Assembly: GCA_052148775.1 (NCBI GenBank)
Contig: JBKQHM010000056.1
Coordinates: 10,942-74,941, forward strand
Length of the DNA: 64,000 nt
Direction of reading: 5' to 3'
Source of the DNA: CAVZRC01 sp052148775
Lineage (GTDB): Bacteria > Planctomycetota > Planctomycetia > Isosphaerales > Isosphaeraceae
Of the stretch, positions 9,195 through 17,456 are shown in pieces (the stretch's first letter is position 1; every line of letters starts with the position of its first letter). Below the pieces are notes generated by a model. The model made no database searches, was not told the origin of the DNA, and saw only the letters and a program-made list of their open reading frames with translations. The position numbers and the translations under genes are program-made.

Positions 9195-12100
9195 GTGATT
9201 AGTCCCCTGGTCTCTTCGATCTTGCTGGCTATGGTGATCTCCGGCGCGGACGGCGGTCCCACGGGCGGCGTCCCGGCACCGCTCGACCAGCAGCTTCGAC
9301 GGGAAGACCCGTCGTCGCTCGCTCGCGATGCCCGACGCCTGGGCGACGCCCGTCGCGGCGCCCTGGTCTTCTATCAGCCGGCGCTCACGTGCACCAAATG
9401 TCACGTCAACGAGCGAGCCGACGCGCCCCCGACCCTCGGGCCGGACCTGGCCTCCCTGGGTAAAGACGTGCCCGACGTCGAGCTGGTCGAGGGGGTCCTC
9501 GAGCCGTCGAAGGCGATCAAGAAGGGATACGAACCGATCACGATCGCCACCGACGACGGCCGGACCATCAACGGGTTACTGGCGGAGGAGCGGCCCGACG
9601 TCATCGTCCTCCGCGACCCAGCCCAGGACGGCAAACCGGTCACGATCGCCCGAGGCCGGATCGAGCAGCAGGGCAGGGGGGGGACATCGATCATGCCCGC
9701 CGGGCTCGTCAATACGCTGGGCTCCCGGCAGCAGTTCCTCGACCTCTTGCGATACCTCATGGAGATCGTCGAGCACGGGCCGGCGCGGGCGAGAGCCTTG
9801 CGGCCCGACCCGTCGCTCGTCTCGCCCCCCTTGCCCGAGTACGAACGCCGTCTCGATCACGCCGGGATGATCGCCGGGCTGGGCTCCGCGAACTTCCGCC
9901 GCGGCGAGGCGATCTATGGCCGTGTCTGCGCCAACTGCCACGGCACCAGGGACCAGCCCGGCTCGCTGCCGACCGCCCCCCGTTTCGCCATGGCGACGCT
10001 CAAGAACGGCAGCGATCCCTACACCATGTATCGGACGATCACCGACGGCTTTGGCCAGATGGCGCCGCAGACGTGGATGGTCCCCCGGCAGAAGTACGAC
10101 GTCATCCACTACATCCGCGAGGCGTATCTCAAGACGGGAGGCACCGGCCGGTATGCCGACGTCGATCGGGCGTACCTGGACCGCCTGCCCAGGGGGACCA
10201 CCCAGGGCCCTGCGCCCTCCGAGATCGAGCCGTGGGTCGCGATGGATTACGGGCCGAGCCTGATGGCGACCATCGAGGTCGGCGACGATGCTTCGAACTT
10301 CGCCTACAAGGGGATCGCCGTCCGGCTCGACCCGGGGCAGGGGGGGGTGTCTCGAGGCGGCGCCTGGATGCTCTACGACCACGACACGCTCCGCCTGTCG
10401 GCCGCGTGGACCGGCCGGGGCTTCATCGATTGGAACGGCATCAACTTCAACGGCCGGCATCAGGTCCATCCCCGGGTCGTCGGCCGGGTCCACGTCGGCA
10501 ACCCGGACGGTCCCGGCTGGGAGAATCCCGGCGACCCGGCATCCAAGGACCCCCGGATCCTCGGGCGGGATGGCCGACATTACGGACCCTTGCCCCATAC
10601 CTGGGCTCACTACAAGGGGCTCTATCACCACGGCGACCGGGTCATCCTCGCCTACGCCGTCGGGACGACCGACATCCTCGAAACGCCCGGTCGTGAGATC
10701 GATCCGGCGCATCCGGACGTCCCGATCTTCACCCGCACCCTGGAGCTCGGCCCGTCGGACGTCGATCTCCTGATGCGAGTGGCCCCCGCGATGGTCGCCG
10801 TCAGCCTGGTCGGCGAGGGTGCGTCGAAACTGATCCGCCGAGACGGGATGACAATACTGAGCGTCCCGCGATCCGATTCGACGCGGGTGGTCAAGCTGCT
10901 GATGTCGGGCGGCGGCCCGACGGCGCTCGACGCCTATGCCGCCGCCTCGGCCCCGGCGACGCCGATCGAGCCCCTCACCCACGGGGGTCCTCGGCGATGG
11001 CCCGAGATCCTCAAGACCCAGGCCGCGATCGGCAGGGATGACGGGCCATTCGCCACGGATGTCCTGACCGTCCCCGACAACAATCCCTGGCACTGCCTGA
11101 TGCGGCCCTCGGGCTTCGATTTCCTGCCCGACGGCCGACGCGCGGCAGTCTGCACCTGGGACGGCGACGTCTGGCTGGTCGACGGGGTCGACGAGCCGTC
11201 GCGGGGCCTCGCCTGGCAGCGGATCGCCTCGGGGCTGTTCCAGCCCTTGGGGGTGAAGGTCGTCGGCGGGCGGATCTACATCGGCTGCCGCGACCAGATC
11301 GTCTGCCTCCGAGACCTCAACGAAGACGGCGAGACCGACTTCTACGAGTGCTTCAACAGCGACCACCAGGTCACCGACCATTTCCACGAGTTCGCGATGG
11401 GCCTCCAGGTCGACGCCCAGGGGAACTTCTACTATGCCAAGGCGGCCCGGCACGGCCTGACCGCGGTGGTGCCGCAGCACGGCACGCTCCTGAAGGTCGG
11501 CAAGGGGGGCGGGCCGACCGAGATCCTGGCGACCGGATTCCGGGCCCCCAACGGCGTCTGCCTCAACCCCGACGGCACCTTCTTCCTGTCTGACCAGGAA
11601 GGGTTCTGGATGCCCAAGAACCGGATCAACTGGGTCAAGCGCGGGGGATTCTACGGGAACATGTGGGGATACCACGATGTGACAGACCCGTCCGACGACG
11701 CGATGGAACAGCCGGTCTGCTGGATCACCAACGCCTTCGACCGGTCGCCTGCCGAGCAGATCTGGGTCGAGAGCACCAACCCCGCCTGGGCACCCCTGCG
11801 GGGTTCCTTGCTCAGCCTGTCGTACGGCAACGGCAAGGTCTTCGTGGTACCGCACGAGATCGTCGGAGGCCGGATGCAGGGGGGGATGTGCGCCCTGCCG
11901 CTGCCGGCGTTCCCGACCGGCGTGATGCGGGGCCGGTTCCATCCGTCCAATGGCCAGTTCTACGCCTGCGGCCTGTTTGCCTGGGCCGGGGATCGGACCC
12001 AGCCCGGCGGCTTCTACCGGCTCCGTGCCACCGGCAAGCCGATGTTCCTGCCGGTCGAGCTGCACGCCCGGCGGAATACCCTGGCAATCACGTTCACGGG

Positions 12101-12374
12101 GCGGCTCGACAAGAAGTCTGCCGCCAACCCGTCGAACTACGCGGTCAAGACGTGGTCGCTCAAGCGGACCGTCAACTACGGCTCGGACCACTACGACGAG
12201 CGGCCCGCCCGGGTCGACGGCGTGAAGGTCTCCGACGACGGCCGGACCGTATCCCTCGAGGTCCCCGACCTCCGGCCCACCTGGTGCATGGAGATCACCT
12301 ACGCCATCCGAGGCGAGGGAGGCGAGCCGGTCGAGGGTGCCATCGACAACACGATCCATCAGCTTGGCGATTGA
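9195..12374 (+). CDS. secreted dihaem c-type cytochrome with DUF6797-like and propeller domains
   Basis: The protein has 1059 residues from GTG 9195; this start gives a signal peptide (VISPLVSSILLAMVISGADG) and has GGAG at 9182-9185. The frame is open further upstream, but that part is proline-rich and non-coding in character. Two haem-c sites are visible: CTKCH (Cys66, Cys69, His70) in a Planctomycete-type haem-binding domain and CANCH (Cys245, Cys248, His249) in a second cytochrome c domain. A DUF6797-like region follows (AMDYGPSLMATIEV, then GGAWMLYDHDTLRLSAAW). The C-terminal ~450 residues form a sorbosone/glucose-dehydrogenase-like beta-propeller (RAPNGVCLNPDGTFFLSDQE). It is probably a periplasmic electron-transfer or sugar-oxidising protein. 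Substrate unknown. Confidence 0.87.
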   Translation: MISPLVSSILLAMVISGADGGPTGGVPAPLDQQLRREDPSSLARDARRLGDARRGALVFYQPALTCTKCHVNERADAPPTLGPDLASLGKDVPDVELVEGVLEPSKAIKKGYEPITIATDDGRTINGLLAEERPDVIVLRDPAQDGKPVTIARGRIEQQGRGGTSIMPAGLVNTLGSRQQFLDLLRYLMEIVEHGPARARALRPDPSLVSPPLPEYERRLDHAGMIAGLGSANFRRGEAIYGRVCANCHGTRDQPGSLPTAPRFAMATLKNGSDPYTMYRTITDGFGQMAPQTWMVPRQKYDVIHYIREAYLKTGGTGRYADVDRAYLDRLPRGTTQGPAPSEIEPWVAMDYGPSLMATIEVGDDASNFAYKGIAVRLDPGQGGVSRGGAWMLYDHDTLRLSAAWTGRGFIDWNGINFNGRHQVHPRVVGRVHVGNPDGPGWENPGDPASKDPRILGRDGRHYGPLPHTWAHYKGLYHHGDRVILAYAVGTTDILETPGREIDPAHPDVPIFTRTLELGPSDVDLLMRVAPAMVAVSLVGEGASKLIRRDGMTILSVPRSDSTRVVKLLMSGGGPTALDAYAAASAPATPIEPLTHGGPRRWPEILKTQAAIGRDDGPFATDVLTVPDNNPWHCLMRPSGFDFLPDGRRAAVCTWDGDVWLVDGVDEPSRGLAWQRIASGLFQPLGVKVVGGRIYIGCRDQIVCLRDLNEDGETDFYECFNSDHQVTDHFHEFAMGLQVDAQGNFYYAKAARHGLTAVVPQHGTLLKVGKGGGPTEILATGFRAPNGVCLNPDGTFFLSDQEGFWMPKNRINWVKRGGFYGNMWGYHDVTDPSDDAMEQPVCWITNAFDRSPAEQIWVESTNPAWAPLRGSLLSLSYGNGKVFVVPHEIVGGRMQGGMCALPLPAFPTGVMRGRFHPSNGQFYACGLFAWAGDRTQPGGFYRLRATGKPMFLPVELHARRNTLAITFTGRLDKKSAANPSNYAVKTWSLKRTVNYGSDHYDERPARVDGVKVSDDGRTVSLEVPDLRPTWCMEITYAIRGEGGEPVEGAIDNTIHQLGD

Positions 12375-12396
12375 GGCGAGGAGCGAAAGGCCGGCC

Positions 12397-13263
12397 ATGC
12401 AAATCGTCGAGAACGCCACGATCCTCACGCCGACCAGCGGGTTCCTGGAGGCCGGCTACACGCACACGATCAACGTCTATCAGGGGTGCGCCTTCGCCGG
12501 CTCGCTGTGCGGGATCTACTGCTATGCCCAGCACAACCGATGGATTACACGAGGGCGGCCCTGGGGCCTCTATGGCGCCAAGCGGCAGGTCGCCGAGGCG
12601 TACCGTCGCGATTACGACCGGATCAAGCGGCCGAGGCGGGGCGATCCCAGACCCTTGAAGATCTACATGAGCAGCAGCACCGACCCCTATCTGCCCCAGG
12701 AGAAAACCCTCCGGCTGACGCGATCGCTCCTGGAAGCGATGCGCGACCGGCCGCCGGATGTGCTGGTGATCCAGAGCCATCACACGCTCGTCGATCGCGA
12801 CATCGACCTGATCGACGACTTGTCGACGCGATGCGAGCTCTGGGTCTCGCTGACGGTGGAGACCGACATGGACCCCGTGCCCGGCTTCCCGCCGCACGCC
12901 AGCCCGCCGGCCCGTCGCCTGTCGACCCTGGCCGCGTTCCGCGCGCGGGGTATCCCCACCCAGGCCACGGTCAGCCCCCTGCTGCCCCTGGCCGATCCCG
13001 AGGCATTCGCCCGTCGACTCGACGTCGCCTGCGACCGGGTCGTCGTCGACCATTACCTGATCGGCGACGGCTCGCCCAACGGCTGGCGGACCCGGCGCAC
13101 GAGCCTCGCCGACCGGCTCGAGCGGGCCGGATTCGGCGAGTGGAACTCGCTGGCCAAGCTCTGGGAGGTCCGCGACCGGCTCGCCGTCGTGATGGGAGCA
13201 AGCCGCGTCCTCGTCGGCTGCGAGGGCTTCAATGCCGTCGGTACCCGCTCCGCCGGCGTGTAA
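12397..13263 (+). CDS. radical SAM protein (SplB/COG1533-like) with CX6CX3C motif
   Basis: The protein has 288 residues; ATG 12397 lies 22 bases after the cytochrome stop, with GAGGCGAGGAGCGAAAGG just upstream, so co-transcription is likely. The context NVYQGC...YCYAQHNRW matches the SplB/Rv2578c-like family, which normally carries CX3CX2C. Here the cysteines are Cys31, Cys38 and Cys42 (CAFAGSLCGIYC), i.e. CX6CX3C; the nucleotide sequence is unambiguous. Later segments KIYMSSSTDPYLPQE, LWVSLTVETD and VDHYLIGDG fit the half-barrel of this family. The likely role is a radical-based repair or modification reaction; the substrate is unknown. Confidence 0.85.
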   Translation: MQIVENATILTPTSGFLEAGYTHTINVYQGCAFAGSLCGIYCYAQHNRWITRGRPWGLYGAKRQVAEAYRRDYDRIKRPRRGDPRPLKIYMSSSTDPYLPQEKTLRLTRSLLEAMRDRPPDVLVIQSHHTLVDRDIDLIDDLSTRCELWVSLTVETDMDPVPGFPPHASPPARRLSTLAAFRARGIPTQATVSPLLPLADPEAFARRLDVACDRVVVDHYLIGDGSPNGWRTRRTSLADRLERAGFGEWNSLAKLWEVRDRLAVVMGASRVLVGCEGFNAVGTRSAGV

Positions 13264-13293
13264 CCAATGACCAATGACCAGTGACCAATGCGA
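13264..13293. repeat. short tandem ACCAATG-like repeats between convergent genes
   Basis: Between the two converging stops are four imperfect copies of a seven-base unit (ACCAATG, ACCAATG, ACCAGTG, ACCAATG). No terminator-like hairpin is present in these 30 bases. Confidence 0.5.
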
Positions 13294-14802
13294 CTAATCT
13301 TCCTTCTTGAACTCGTTCTTATCGATCTGGTAGAGGGCGATCTTGTCGGTGATGGTGCGCCTCGAGAGGCCGGTGAGCCGGGCGGTGCGGCCGATGTGGC
13401 TGCGGGTCCGCTTGAGGGCGCGGCGGAGGTAGCGTTCCTCGAAGACGGCGGTCAGCTCGGCGAGCTGATCGGTCAGGGGTCGCGACAGGTCGACGGGGAG
13501 CTGGTATCGAGGCCGGCCCGGCTTGAGGATCTCGATGGGGAGATTTTCCGGCTTGATCGTCTCGTCCCTGGAGGTGACGCAGGCGCGCTCGATGGCGTTC
13601 TCCAGCTCGCGGATGTTTCCGGGCCATCGATGCTGGAGCATGGCCTCCATGGCCTCCGGGGAGATGGTCTTCGGGGGCATTCCGGGCCGGCTGAACTTCT
13701 GGACGAAGTGGGCGGCGAGCAACGGGATGTCCTCGGGACGCTCGTGCAGCGGAGGGAGGTCGATCTTCACCACGTTGAGCCGGTAGTACAGGTCCTCGCG
13801 GAATTTCCCATCCTTGGAGAGCCGGAGCAGGTCGCGATTGGTGGCGGCGACGACGCGGACGTCGACCTCGACGGTCTGCGCCCCGCCGACCCGCTCGAAC
13901 CGGCGCTCCTGGAGCACGCGCAGCAGCTTGGCCTGCATGGCCAGGGGGATCTCGCCGACCTCGTCGAGGAAGATGGTACCGCCGCTGGCCAGCTCGAACC
14001 GCCCTTTGCGCTGGCCGGCGGCGCTGGTGAATGCCCCCTTCTCGTGGCCGAACAGCTCGCTCTCCAGCAGCGATTCGGGCAGGGCCGCGCAGTTGACCGC
14101 GACGAACGGGCCGTTGCGGCGCGGCGAGTCCTCGTGGACCGCGCGCGCCACCAGCTCCTTGCCCGTCCCGGTCTCGCCGAAGATCAGGACCGTGCTGACC
14201 GTCTGGGCCACGTGGTTGATCAGCTCGAAGAGGTCGTGCATCCGGGGGCTCTTGCTCAGGATGCTATGAAACATGTCTTGATCGTGCAATTGTTCGCGCA
14301 AGACGGCGACTTCGTCCTGAAGGGCGCGCTCGCGCAAGGCGCGCTGGATCACCAGGCGCAGGTGCTCGAGGTTGATCGGCTTGGTCAGGAAGTCGGCCGC
14401 TCCCAGCCGCATGGCCTGCACGGCGTGGTCGATCGTGCCGAAGCCCGTCGTGATGATCACGTCGGCCGGCAGCCGTCGCTTCTGCACCTCTTCCAGCAGT
14501 TGCAGGCCGTCGACTCTCGGCATCTTCAGGTCGGTCACGATCACGCTGTAGGGCCGCTCGGTCAGCGCCCGGAGCGCGTCGCTGCCGTTGGCGGCCGTAT
14601 CCACGATGACGCTGGGATCCGCCTCCAGGAAGACCTGGATTTGCTTGCGAGCCGTCTCGTTGTCCTCGACGATCAGGATGCGTCGCCGAGACGCGGAGGT
14701 CGCCGCGACGGGGTTTGCTTCGTCGGGCGTATCCTCGGGCTTCGTCACGCTCGTCTGGTTGCCGGTCAAAGGTCGTCTCCTGTCTGGGATCTCGACGGCC
14801 AT
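13294..14802 (-). CDS. NtrC-family sigma54-dependent response regulator
   Basis: The 502-residue protein has all three NtrC domains. The receiver domain (about 41-160) has the phosphoacceptor Asp91 in VIVTDLKMPRVDG. The AAA+ domain (about 180-420) has Walker A GETGTGKE at 209-216, the sigma54-contact loop GAFTSA at 256-261, and GGTIFLDEVGE as Walker B. The Fis-type helix-turn-helix (about 455-495) contains HIGRTARLTGLSRRTITDKI. It activates transcription from sigma54 promoters when phosphorylated. Its kinase is not adjacent on the same strand, but three sensor/receiver genes lie divergently at 17.4-21.2 kb and are candidate partners. The 14803-15294 region is shared with the divergent permease gene. 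Confidence 0.95.
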   Translation of the reverse strand: MAVEIPDRRRPLTGNQTSVTKPEDTPDEANPVAATSASRRRILIVEDNETARKQIQVFLEADPSVIVDTAANGSDALRALTERPYSVIVTDLKMPRVDGLQLLEEVQKRRLPADVIITTGFGTIDHAVQAMRLGAADFLTKPINLEHLRLVIQRALRERALQDEVAVLREQLHDQDMFHSILSKSPRMHDLFELINHVAQTVSTVLIFGETGTGKELVARAVHEDSPRRNGPFVAVNCAALPESLLESELFGHEKGAFTSAAGQRKGRFELASGGTIFLDEVGEIPLAMQAKLLRVLQERRFERVGGAQTVEVDVRVVAATNRDLLRLSKDGKFREDLYYRLNVVKIDLPPLHERPEDIPLLAAHFVQKFSRPGMPPKTISPEAMEAMLQHRWPGNIRELENAIERACVTSRDETIKPENLPIEILKPGRPRYQLPVDLSRPLTDQLAELTAVFEERYLRRALKRTRSHIGRTARLTGLSRRTITDKIALYQIDKNEFKKED

Positions 14803-15294
14803 TCCGGAGGCGCTGAGAACCTAGCCCACTATACATGCGCAGAATGTCACCTACAACCGCGGCTCGTGCGGTTGCGCCGGGTCTCTTCGGGCGACGGCTC
14901 TTACGAAATACGGCGAGCCGGCCGGAAGGTTCGCCACCGGACCGACGGTTCGCGGGGACTTCCTCGCGACGGAACCGGATCGCAACACCCGGCTCGCCGG
15001 TCACTTGCGATCCGGCTATGGGGTCGGGACGCGATCCGGCGCGACCGGGATCCCTGCCGGGGCCGTTCGGCCGAAAAGCTCGGGCGGCTCGGCCACGATG
15101 TCAACGCTTTCTCACCCTCAAATGACGGCCTATCGTCGCGCCGATCGATGTCGAACCGGGGCCTCAACGGCCCTCGACGGGAAATTCGGATTGGCAATTG
15201 GCCTCCCGATTGCTCTGTCAGAGGGCGAGGTTCCCCGGGGCGCGGGTGCTCTGGCGGCGAGATCGGCACGAAGGCGTTGAAACGAGGGATTCCC
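14803..15294. other. divergent intergenic region
   Basis: These 492 bases separate the sigma54 activator and the permease gene and should contain promoters for both. No canonical TGGCAC-N5-TTGC site, tRNA or repeat was recognised. The plus-strand frame that runs through here and is open back to 13288 is antisense to the regulator and not a gene. Confidence 0.4.
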
Positions 15295-17394
15295 GTGGCG
15301 ACCAAGACATCGACCGGTGCGGGGTGGCAGCGTGCGGTGATCACGCTGACAGGGACGGTCGTCGGCGTGGTGGTGATCGTGACCCTGTACTGGGCCCAGT
15401 CGGTCTTCATCCCGTTGGCACTGGCGGGTTTCCTCACCTTCTTGCTCAGCCCGTTCGTGACCTGGTTCCGGCAGCAGGGGCTGCCGCGGACGCCGGCGGT
15501 CATCCTGGTCGTTCTCTGCGCCGCGACCGCCCTCGGCGGCGTCGGCTGGCTCGTCACGGAGCAGATCAGCAGCCTCCTCCAGGAACTGCCCAAGTACCGG
15601 CACAACATCCAGGACAAGGTCCAATCCGTCAAGAAAGCCACGGGGAACCTGAACGAGATCCAGAAGATCGTCTCGGAGATCAACCAGGAGTCCGGGAAGC
15701 GCCCCGGCGAGGACCAGGGCCGGAAAGAGGAAAAGGGCGCGTCCGCCGGTGACGCGGACGTCGTCGTGGCCGGGGACAATGGTGAGGGAAACCAAACCGG
15801 CGAAGGAGGTTCGGGCGCCGAGATCTTCTCCCCGCGCCGGCCGACCGCCGTCATTGTCGAGCCGCAAGGCGCGGCCTGGATGTCCCGGCTGACCTCGTTC
15901 CTGAGCCCGCTGCTGGAGTACCTCGGCGAGCTCGCCCTGGCCATCATCCTGGTCATCTTCATGCTCCTGAAGCGCGAGGAGCTCCGCAATCGGATCATCC
16001 GGCTGGCCGGCGAAGGGAAGATCGTCGTCGCCACCAAGTTCGTCGACGAGGCCGGTCAGAGGGTCAGTCGCTTCCTGCTGATGCAGGCGATGGTCAACGG
16101 GGCCTTCGGGTTGATCTTCGGCCTCGGCCTGCTCCTGATCGGGGTCAAGTACGCCCTGCTCTGGGGATTCCTGGGCGCGATGCTCCGCTACCTGCCGTAC
16201 ATCGGCCCCTATCTCGCGGTCACGTTCCCGATCTCGCTCAGCCTGGCGATGTCCGAGGGGTGGGGTACGACCCTGATGGTGATCGGCCTGTTCCTGACGC
16301 TGGAGCTGATCATCTCCAACTTCATCGAGCCCCGGCTCTACGGCCAGAGCATGGGCGTCTCCGAGATCGCCCTGCTGGTCTCGGCGGCCTTCTGGGCGTT
16401 CCTCTGGGGGCCGATCGGCCTGGTCCTCTCCAGTCCGCTGACGGTCTGCCTGGTCGTGCTGGGACGCTACACCCCCCGGCTCGAGTTCCTCTCCGTAATC
16501 CTGGGAGACGAGCCGGCCCTCGACAAGAGCATCAGTTTCTACCAGCGTCTGCTGGCCCGGGACCAGGACGAGGCCGAGGACCTGATCCTCGAGCACATCA
16601 AGGGGTCGGGATCGCCCGAGGAGGTCTACGACGCCATGCTCCTGCCGGCCCTGGGGGCCATCAAGCGGAACCGCGTCCGGGGCGACATCACCGAGGACGA
16701 CGAACGCTACGCCCTTCAGTCGATCCAAGAGATCGTGGAGGACCTGGGTCAGCGGCAGCTCAACGAGCCGCCCGCCGGCCAGACCGAGGAAGAATCCCGG
16801 GCCGAGGCCGAGACGATCGACTACCCGGCGATCCCGATCTTCGGATGCCCGGCCCACGACGCCGAGGATCGCATGGCCCTGGAGATGTTGAAGCAGGTGC
16901 TCGAGCCGGCGCGCTGGCGGCTCGAGGTCATCGCTCCCTCGACGTTGACCTCCGAGCTGCTCGACCAGGTGGCCGATCGCGAGCCCGCCCTGGTCTGCAT
17001 CGCGGCGACGCCCCCCGGCGGCCTGGCGCACACCCGATACCTCTGCAAGCGGCTCCGTTCCCGCTTCCCGGACTTGAAGATCCTCGTGGGCCGATGGGGC
17101 CTGCGGGACATCGCCAACGCGACCCAGCAGGCCGGCACCGACCCGGCCGAGGGGGCCCGCCTCAATCCGATGCTGGCGAGTCTCCAGGAGGCTGGCGCCG
17201 ACTTGGTGGCGACGACCCTCCTCGAGACCCGACAGCAACTCTCCAGCCTGCTGCCGGTCCTGGTCCGCGGCCATCTCGACGGGCCCGGACACGCCGTCTC
17301 AGATGAGAAGGGCCGCAACGGGCCGTCGCATCGCCACCCGATCGACCGTCGCGGCGGGGCCTTGGAAGTGGCGGCCTCGGCCTCGAGCCCGTAA
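15295..17394 (+). CDS. AI-2E family transporter fused to a C-terminal B12-binding-like domain
   Basis: The protein has 699 residues from GTG 15295, with GAGGGA at 15284-15289; longer starts would run antisense to the neighbouring regulator. Residues ~10-400 are an AI-2E/PerM-family permease (PF01594): seven or eight hydrophobic helices, LSPFVTWFRQQGLP near the start, and the diagnostic YLPYIGPYLAVTFPI and EPRLYGQSMGVSEIALLVSA. An ~80-residue acidic/Gly insertion (KEEKGASAGDADV) separates the first pair of helices from the rest. Residues ~515-620 (IPIFGCPAHDAEDRMALEML, then LVCIAATPPGGLAHTRYLCK) resemble a cobalamin-binding Rossmann fold without a confirmed DxHxxG histidine. The export substrate is unknown. 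Confidence 0.85.
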   Translation: MATKTSTGAGWQRAVITLTGTVVGVVVIVTLYWAQSVFIPLALAGFLTFLLSPFVTWFRQQGLPRTPAVILVVLCAATALGGVGWLVTEQISSLLQELPKYRHNIQDKVQSVKKATGNLNEIQKIVSEINQESGKRPGEDQGRKEEKGASAGDADVVVAGDNGEGNQTGEGGSGAEIFSPRRPTAVIVEPQGAAWMSRLTSFLSPLLEYLGELALAIILVIFMLLKREELRNRIIRLAGEGKIVVATKFVDEAGQRVSRFLLMQAMVNGAFGLIFGLGLLLIGVKYALLWGFLGAMLRYLPYIGPYLAVTFPISLSLAMSEGWGTTLMVIGLFLTLELIISNFIEPRLYGQSMGVSEIALLVSAAFWAFLWGPIGLVLSSPLTVCLVVLGRYTPRLEFLSVILGDEPALDKSISFYQRLLARDQDEAEDLILEHIKGSGSPEEVYDAMLLPALGAIKRNRVRGDITEDDERYALQSIQEIVEDLGQRQLNEPPAGQTEEESRAEAETIDYPAIPIFGCPAHDAEDRMALEMLKQVLEPARWRLEVIAPSTLTSELLDQVADREPALVCIAATPPGGLAHTRYLCKRLRSRFPDLKILVGRWGLRDIANATQQAGTDPAEGARLNPMLASLQEAGADLVATTLLETRQQLSSLLPVLVRGHLDGPGHAVSDEKGRNGPSHRHPIDRRGGALEVAASASSP

Positions 17395-17456
17395 GCTGGC
17401 CGATCCGGCCGGCGCCGGATCATCGCCACGCCATACAGCAACCATTCACTGATGAA

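Noticed and set aside
9576..12428. 950-codon minus-strand reading frame
   Set aside because: Antisense to the cytochrome/propeller gene; its sequence is the mirror of GC-rich codons and shows no motifs or start signal.
13288..15294. Plus-strand open frame joined in front of the AI-2E permease
   Set aside because: It runs antisense to the sigma54 regulator; the permease has its own GTG and ribosome binding site at 15295.
15130..17292. 720-codon minus-strand reading frame
   Set aside because: Antisense to the permease; low-complexity composition (Asp/Gln/Arg-rich) typical of shadow frames.
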